This document shows positions 53,700-62,600 of a stretch of 64,000 nt of DNA, piece after piece. Position numbers and translations under genes: made by a program. The notes under the pieces are model-generated. The model ran no database searches and was not told the DNA's origin. It saw only the letters and a list, made by a program, of their open reading frames with translations. Source of the DNA: Myxococcus eversor (lineage in GTDB: Bacteria; Myxococcota; Myxococcia; Myxococcales; Myxococcaceae); assembly GCF_010894455.1 (NCBI RefSeq), contig NZ_JAAIXY010000025.1, positions 113,782 to 177,781 of the forward strand, written 5' to 3'. Position 1 is the stretch's first letter. Each line of letters starts with the position of its first letter.

Positions 53700-56600
53700 T
53701 TGAACCAGCCTGCTCTGCTTCATCCTCGGTGCGACACCCTCGTCGAGCTGCTGCGCATTCGCGTGGAGGCGCAAGGCGCCCGGCTGCTGTACCGCTTCCT
53801 GGAAACCGGCGACCTGGACGGCGGGATGGAGGAGTGGAGCTACGCACAGCTCGATGCGCGCGCGCGCGCCATCGGCGCGGCCCTGCAGGCGGAGGGAGCC
53901 CGGGGCCAACGGGCGCTGCTGCTGTTCCCTCCGGGACTGGAGTTCATCTCCGCCTTCATGGGCTGCCTCTACGCTGGCGTGGTGGCCGTCCCGGCCTACC
54001 CGCCGGACCCGATGCGGCTCGAGCGCACCCTGCCCCGCCTGCGGGCAATCGCGCGTGATTGCGAGGCGGGCTTCGTCCTCACCACCTCGACCATCCTGGA
54101 GCTGTCCGGAGCGCTCCATGAGCTGGCACCAGAGATGGCGGTGCTGAAGTGGATTGCCACCGACGCCACCCCCGCGGACGCCGCCCAGTCCTGGCGCAGG
54201 CCAGACATCTCCGGCGACACGCTGGCCTTCCTCCAGTACACCTCGGGTTCCACGGGTACGCCCAAGGGCGTGATGCTCACCCACGCCAACGTGCTGCACA
54301 ACGAGCGGCTCATCGCGCAGGGGTTCGGTCACACCCCGGAGTCGGTGGGCGTCGGTTGGCTCCCGTTGTTCCACGACATGGGGCTCATCGGCAATGTCAT
54401 CCAGCCGATGTACGTGGGCTTCCCCTGCACGATGATGTCGCCCATCGCCTTCCTGCAGCGCCCCGCGCGCTGGCTGCAGGCCGTCTCACACTTCCGCGGC
54501 ACCACCAGCGGTGGTCCCAACTTCGCCTATGCCCTGGTGGCGCGGAAGATGACCGAGGCGGAGCGGGCCGAGCTGGACCTGAGCCGCTGGGATCTGGCCT
54601 TCAACGGCGCCGAGCCCATCCGCCAGGAAACGCTGGAGCACTTCGCCCGCACCTTCGCCCCGTGCGGTTTCCGGCGTGAGGCCTTCTACCCGTGCTACGG
54701 CCTGGCCGAGGCCACGCTCATCGCCTCCAGCGGGGACAAGGAGGAGCTGTTCACCTCCCTGGCGGTGGACCCCCAGGCGCTGGAGCACGGGAAGGCCGCC
54801 GCGGTGCCGGAGGGCACCCAGGGCGCCCGGGTGATGGTGTCCTCGGGCCGACGCCCGTCCGAGCTGCGCATGCTCATCGTGCGCCCGGAGACGGGGAGCG
54901 CCTGCGCCGACCACGAGGTGGGTGAGATCTGGCTCTCCGGTCCGAGCGTGGCCCGGGGCTACTGGAACCAACCGGAGGCGTCGGCACGCACCTTCGACGC
55001 GCGGCTGGCGGATGGCTCGGGGCCGTTCCTGCGCACGGGAGACCTCGGCTTCTTCTCCGGCGAAAGGCTGTACATCGCCAGCCGGTTGAAGGACCTCATC
55101 ATCATCCGGGGCCGCAACTTCTACCCCCAGGACATCGAGCTGACGCTCGAGTCGGCCCACAAGGCCGTGCGCCAGGGCTGCATCGCCGCCTTCTCCGTGG
55201 AGGTGGAGGGCGAGGAGCGGCTGGGCGTGGCCGCCGAGGTGGACCTGCGCGACGCCGACGCGGACGCGGTGACCGACGCCATCCGGAAGAAGGTGGCCGA
55301 GGAGCACGCGGTCCACGTGCACGCGGTGGTGCTGCTCGAGCCGCGCTCAATCCCCAAGACTTCCAGCGGGAAGATCCAACGTCACGCGTGCCGCATCGGC
55401 TTCATGACCGGTACCCTCGAGACGGTGGGCCGCTCGGTCGTCTCGGAGCAGCCGGAAGCCGTGACGCAGGGGGCGCTCCCCATCGCGGAGCTCCTGCGCG
55501 CCACGGCCCCCGAGGAGCAGCTTTCCCGGTTGGAGAGCTACCTGCGCGACGTGCTCGCCCGCGTCGTGCACCTGGAGTCCTCGGGCATCCACGCTCACTC
55601 CGCGTTGGCGGAGCTCGGCCTCGACTCGCTGATGCTCCTCGAGCTGCAGGGCCGGCTCGAGGCCGAGTTGGAGCTGTCACTGCCCCCGGCCTTCCTGTGG
55701 CGGTACCCGACGCTGGCCGCCACCGCCGACCAGCTGCTGGCGCGTTGGCGTGAGAAGAAGGCCCGCGTCTGCATCCCCCGCCGCGAGGAGCGCGGCCCGG
55801 CGCCGCTGACCCTCGCCCAGCAGCGGATGTGGCTGCTCGAGCAGCTCGAGCCAGGCAGCCTCGCCTACCACCTGTCCGCCGCGCTGAAGCTCGCGGGTGC
55901 GCTCGACGTCACGGCCCTGGAGCACAGCCTGGGCGAGCTGGTGCGCCGCCATGAGGTGCTGCGGACGACCTTCCATTCCGAGGCTGGCGAGCCCTTCCAG
56001 GTCAGCTCGTCCCCCGCCGTCTTCACGCTCACTCCGGTCGACCTGGGGGCACTGCCCGCCACCGAGCGTGAGGCCGAGGTGCGGAGGCTGCTGCGCGAGG
56101 ACGCGCACCGCCCGTTCGACCTCGCGCGCGGTCCACTGCTGCGCGTCACCCTGCTGCGGCTGGGCGAACGTGAGCACGTGCTGCTGGTGACGCTGCACCA
56201 CCTCATCGTCGATGGCTGGTCCGCGGGAGTCCTGGTCCGCGAGCTGGGAGCGCTCTACGCGGCCTTCCACACGGGCGCGAAGCCGGCCGTGGCCGAGCCC
56301 TCCCTCCAGTACTCCGACTACGCCGCCTGGCAGCGCGCCACGCTCCATGGCGAGGCGCTGGAGGCTCAACGCTCCTGGTGGCGTCAGCACCTGGCGGACG
56401 CGCCGCTGTCGCTGGAGCTGCCCACGGACAGGCCGCGCCGCGCGGGCACCGGGAGCGCCGGGCTGCGCAAGGTGCTGCTGCCCCCCACGCTGGTGCGGGG
56501 CCTGGAGGCGCTGGCCCGCCAGGAGTCGGGAACCCTGTTCATGACCGTGCTGGCGGGCCTGAAGGTGCTGCTGTCGCGCTACAGCGGGCAGGAGGACTTC

Positions 56601-59600
56601 CTGGTGGGCTCGCCCTTCGCAAACCGCGGGCAGGCGGGCCTCGATGGCGTCGTGGGCCTCTTCTTCGAGCCCCTCGTCTTCCGCGCCCACCTGGCCGGAA
56701 ACCCCACGTTTCGCGAACTGCTCGCGCGCACCCGCCACACGGTGCTGGAGGGCTTCGCCCATCCGCACGTGCCCTTCGAGACCCTGGGCCGCCGCGCGCC
56801 GCGCTTCCAGGTGCTCTTCAATCAGCTCGACGCCCCCCTGTCGCGGCTGACCCTTCCGGGCCTGCACGTGGAGGCGCTGGAGACGGTGCCCGCCACCACG
56901 GAGCTGGAGCTGACGATGACGCTCGTCCGCGCTCCCGAGGGGGTGTGGCTGGAGGCCCTCTACAACGCGGACCTCTTCGACGCGTCCACCCTGGAGCGCC
57001 TGCTGGGCCACCTGCAGGTGCTGCTGGAGGGCGCCGTCGGGGCACCGGAGACGCGGGTGAGGACGCTGCCCCTGCTGTCCGCCGAGGAGCAACAGCGGGT
57101 GGTGGTGGAGTGGAATGCGACGCGCGAGGGACCGGCCGGCGACACCCGCATCCCCGCGCTCATCGAGGCCCAGGCGGCGCGCACGCCCGATGCCCTGGCG
57201 GTGGTGGCCGCGGAGGGCGGCACCCTCACGTACGCGCAGTTGATGGAGCGGGCCCATCGGCTCGCCCACTTCCTGCGGGCGCGCGGCATCGGCCCCGAGG
57301 CGCGGGTCGGCCTGTGCCTGGAGCGCTCTCTGGACATGGTGGTGGCGCTCCTGGGCATCCTCGAGGCGGGCGCCGCCTACGTGCCGCTGGACAGTGCCTA
57401 TCCGGCCGAGCGACTGGCCCACATGGTGGTCGACAGCGGCATCCGCGTGCTGCTGGTGCATGCGCCTACGCGCGGGAAGTTGTCAGGCCTCCAGGTGGAG
57501 CAGGTGTGCCTGGACGACGCGCGCGAGGCCATCGCCCTGTGCGGCGCGGAGGCGCCGTCCGTCGAGCTTCCTCCCGAAGCGGCCGCGTACGTTCTCTACA
57601 CCTCGGGCTCCACGGGCCAGCCCAAGGGCGTGGTGATGTCGCACCGGTCGCTGGTGAACTACAGCCGGGCCGCCTCGCGCTTCTCGCCCATCTCCCCGGG
57701 AGATCGGCTGCTGCAGTTCGCCTCCATCAGCTGGGACACCAGCGCGGAGGAGCTCTACACGTGCCTCACCCAGGGCGGCACGCTGGTGTTGCGGCCTTCC
57801 GCCCAGGTGGAAGCACCCGAGGCCTTCCTGGCGTGGTGCGAGGCACAGGGCATCACTCAGCTCAACCTTCCCACCGCTTTCTGGCATGAGCTGGTCGCCT
57901 GCCTCGAAGAGGGGCACGGGCGGATGCCTCGCGGGCTGCGCTGGTTGATCATCGGCGGCGAGCGCGCGGTACCGGAGCGCGTGGCGCAGTGGATGCGGCG
58001 CGTAGGTCCGGCCGTGCCGCTGCTCAACACCTACGGCCTCACCGAGGTGATGGCGGTCGCCACGGCGATCAACCTGTCGGCACGGGAGCAGCCGGAGGGC
58101 CGCGAGGTGTGCATCGGTCGGCCGGTGCTCAACGTGCGCACCTACGTGCTGGGCGAGGAGCAGCAGCCCGTCCCCGTGGGTGTGACGGGCGAGCTGTACG
58201 TGGGCGGCGAGGGCGTCGCGCGCGGCTACCTGCACCAGCCGGGGCTGACGGCCGAGCGCTTCGTGCCGGATCCATTCGCCTCCGAGCCCGGGCAGCGCCT
58301 GTATCGCTCGGGAGACAAGGTCCGCTGGCGATCCGACGGGACCCTCGAGTACCTGGGCCGCGGTGACTCGCAGGTGAAGGTGCGCGGCTTCCGCATCGAA
58401 CCGGGCGAGGTCGAAGCCGCCCTGCTGCGCCACCCGCGGGTGCACGAGGTGCTGGTGCTGGTGCGCGAGGACGTGCCCGGTGACAAGCAACTGGTGGCCT
58501 ACGCCGTGCCTCGTGCCGGACAGACGCTCGACGTGGCGGAGTTGAAGGGGTGGCTCACGGAGCGTCTGCCCACCTTCATGGTGCCGCAGGCCCTGGTGGC
58601 CCTGGCGGCCCTGCCGCTGCTGCCCAATGGCAAGGTGAACCGGCGCGCCCTGCCCGCGCCCCAGGTGTCACGTGGCGCGGCCGGGGCCGAGGGTCCGCGC
58701 ACTCCGTGGGAGGAGAAGCTGGCCGCGCTCTGGAAGGAGTTGCTGCGCCTGGAGCACGTCGGCGTACACGACGACTTCTTCGAGCTGGGCGGCCACTCCC
58801 TGCTGGCCACGCGCCTCGTCTCGCGCATCCGCTCCACCTTCCAGGTGGAGCTGCCCCTGCGCGCCCTCTTCGAGTCCTCCACCCTCTCCGCGCTTGCCGC
58901 CCGTCTGGAGTCCTCGCTCAAGGCGGGCCAGGGCGTCTGGCTGCCTCCGCTCACCCGGGCGCCCCGGACGGACGGGCCGCCGCTGTCCTTCGCCCAGCAG
59001 CGCCTGTGGTTCCTCCACCAGTTGGAGCCTGGCAGCGTCGTCTACAACATCCCCGGCGCCCTGCGACTGACGGGCGTCCTGGACAGCACAGCCCTCCAAC
59101 ACGCCCTCCGCGAGCTCGTCCGCCGCCACGAGTCGCTGCGCACCTGCTTCCCCAGCGCCAACGGCCAGCCCTCGCAGCACATCCACGAGCCTGCCCCCTT
59201 CGCGCTGCCGGTGGTGGACCTCTCCTCCCGTGAGGACCGGGAGGCCGAGGTGCGCCGGCTCGCCGAGGAGGAAGCGCACACGCCCTTCGCTCTGGAGCGC
59301 GGGCCGCTGCTGCGCGCAAGCCTGCTGCGGCTGGGCGAGCACGAGCACGTGCTGCTGCTCAACATGCACCACATCGTCTCCGACGGCTGGTCCATGGACG
59401 TGCTGGTGCGCGAGATGGCGGCCCTCTACATGGCCTCCTGCGCTGGCCAGCCCTCGCCCCTGCCCGAGCTGCCCGTGCAGTACGCCGACTACTCCGTCTG
59501 GCAGCGCTCGTGGCTCCGAGGGGAGACACTGGACACCCAGCTCTCCTGGTGGCGCGAGCACCTGGAAGGCGCTCCCGCCACCCTGGAGCTGCCCACCGAC

Positions 59601-62600
59601 AGGCCCCGTCCCGCCGTCCAGTCCTACCGGGGCGCCACCACTCCCGTGCACCTGCCGCGGGAGCTGTCCGAGGCCCTCAAGGCCGCGTGCCAGCAGGAGG
59701 GTGTCACCCCCTACATGGCCCTGCTGGCCGGGTGGCAACTGCTGCTGTCGCGCTACTCGGGCCAGGACGACATCACCGTCGGTTCCCCCATCGCCGGCCG
59801 CCGCGTCGCCGAGCTGGAGGGCCTCATCGGCTTCTTCGTCAACACGCTCGTCCTGCGCGCCCGGCTCAACCCTCGCGCCAACTTCCGGGAGCTGCTGGCG
59901 CAGGTACGTCAGAGCACCCTGGTCGCCTTCGAGCACCAGGACGTGCCCTTCGAGAAGCTCGTCGAGGAGCTCGCTCCGAAGCGCTCCCTGAGCCACTCGC
60001 CCCTCTTCCAGGTCTCCTTCACCCTGCAGAACACACCCGCCTCCGCACTCTCGCTGCCGGGCCTCTCCCTGCGCCTGATGGAGCTGCAGAGCCACGTGGC
60101 CCGCTTCGACCTGGCGCTCATCCTCACCGACACACCGGAAGGCTTCGACGGCACCCTCGAGTACAACACCGACCTCTTCGACGTCTCCACGGTGGCGCGG
60201 CTGGTGACGCACTTCCAGGCGCTCCTGCGGGCGGCGCTCCGCTCGCCGGACGCGCGCGTCGACTCCCTCTCCCTGCTCACCGGGGCGGAGCGTCAGCAGG
60301 TGCTGGTGGACTGGAATGCCACGGGCGCCGAGTACCCACGCGAGGCGAGCGTCCATCAGCTCTTCTCCGCCCAGGCCGCGCGCACCCCGGACGCCATCGC
60401 CGTCGAGGCGGAGCGCGCCACGCTCACCTATCGCCAGCTCGATGAGCGCTCCAATCAACTGGCCTGGCACCTGCGCACCCTCGGCGTCACTCCTGGCACC
60501 CGCGTCGGCTTGTGCCTGGAGCGCTCGCCGGAGCTGGTGCAGGGCCTGCTGGGCATCCTCAAGGCCGGCGCCGCCTTCGTCCCGCTGGACTCGGCCTACC
60601 CCGCGGAGCGGCTGGACTTCATGCTCGCCCAGACGGGCATCTCCGTCCTCGTCACGCAGGAGCGCCTGGCGGACGCGCTGCCCAGTCACGTCCCCGTCGT
60701 CATCTGCCTCGACTCCGACTGGCACCTGGTGGCTCGCCAGCCCACCACTTCGCCCCAGGCATTCACCCACGCCGACAGTCTGGCGTACGTCATGTTCACC
60801 TCGGGCTCCACCGGGCAGCCCAAGGCCGTGGCCATTGCCCACCGCGGCATCACCCGCCTGGTGCTCGGCAGCTCCTTCATCCATTTCGGGCCCGAGGAGG
60901 TCTTCCTCCAACTCGCCCCCATCTCCTTCGACGCCTCCACCCTCGAAGTCTGGGGCGCCCTGCTTCATGGCGCACGCCTCGTGCTCTTCCCTCCGCGTTC
61001 TCCCACGCTGGAGGAGCTGGGGGCGGTGCTGGTACGTCACCGCGTCACCACCCTCTGGCTCACCGCCGCCCTCTTCGAGCAGATGGCGGTGCACCAGCCC
61101 CAGGCCCTGGCCTCCGTGCGTCAGGTGCTCACCGGAGGTGACGTGCTGCCAGCGCAGCGCGTACGCGAGCACCTGGCCCGCCTCCCCGAGGGGGCTGTCC
61201 TCGTCAATGGCTACGGGCCCACCGAGAACACCACGTTCTCCGCCTGCCACCGGTTGGAGGCCGCCTCCTCTTTCGGCGCCTCCGTCCCCATTGGCCGCCC
61301 CATCTCCAATAGCCACGTCTACGTGCTGGACTCCGCCATGCAACCCGTCCCGGTGGGCGTGCCCGGAGAGGTGTTTGCCGGCGGAGACGGCCTGGCCTGG
61401 GGCTACCTGGGCCAGGCGGACCTCACCGCCGAGCGCTTCGTGCCACACCCCTTCGCCACGGGTGCGCGCCTCTACCGCACCGGCGACAAGGCGCGCTGGA
61501 AGCAGGACGGCACGCTGGAGTTCCTGGGCCGCACCGACTTCCAGGTGAAGGTGCGCGGCTTCCGCATCGAGCCAGGCGAGGTGGAGAGCGCGCTGCGCCA
61601 ACTGGCGCAGGTGCGGGAAGCCGTCGTCCTCGTGCGCGAGGACTCGCCCGGCGACAAGCGTCTGGTGGCCTATGCCGTTGCCCCAGGCGCGGACGCCTCG
61701 GCCCTCCGGGACGCCCTGCGCCAGAAGCTCCCCGAGTACATGGTCCCCTCGGCCCTGGTTCTGCTGGAGTCCCTGCCGCTTTCGCCCAATGGCAAGGTGG
61801 ACCGCAAGGCCTTGCCGGCTCCAGACGCCTCCGGAACGAAGGAGAAACAATTCGTCGCCCCGTGCACGGAGACCGAGCAGAAGCTGGCGGCCCTCTTCGC
61901 GGAGGTACTGAACGTCGAGCAGGTGGGTCTGCACGGAGACTTCTTCGAACTGGGCGGCCACTCCCTGCTGGCCACCCAGTTGGTCTCCCGCGTGCGCGAG
62001 TCCCTCCACGTGGAGCTGGCCCTGCGGGAGCTTTTCGAGGCATCCACCGTGGAGCGGCTCGCCCAGCGCCTCGATGCCGCCCTTCAAGCGGGCCAGGGCG
62101 TCTGGCTGCCTCCGCTCACCCGGGCGCCCCGGACGGACGGGCTGCCGCTGTCCTTCGCCCAGCAGCGCCTGTGGTTCCTCCACCAGTTGGAGCCTGGCAG
62201 CGTCGTCTACAACATCCCCGGCGCCCTGCGACTGACGGGCGTCCTGGATAGCGCGGCCCTCCAGCGCTCCCTCTTCGAGCTCGTCCGCCGCCACGAGTCG
62301 CTGCGCACCTGCTTCCCCAGCGCCAACGGACAGCCCTCGCAGCACATCCACGAGCCTGCCCCCTTCGCGCTGCCGGTGGTGGACCTCTCCTCCCGTGAGG
62401 ACCGGGAGGCCGAGGTGCGCCGGCTCGCCGAGGAGGAAGCGCACACGCCCTTCGTGCTGGAGCGCGGGCCGCTGCTGCGCGCAAGCCTCCTGCGGCTGGG
62501 CGAGCACGGGCACGTGCTGCTGCTCAACATGCACCACATCGTCTCCGACGGCTGGTCCATGGACGTGCTGGTGCGCGAGATGGCGGCCCTCTACATGGCC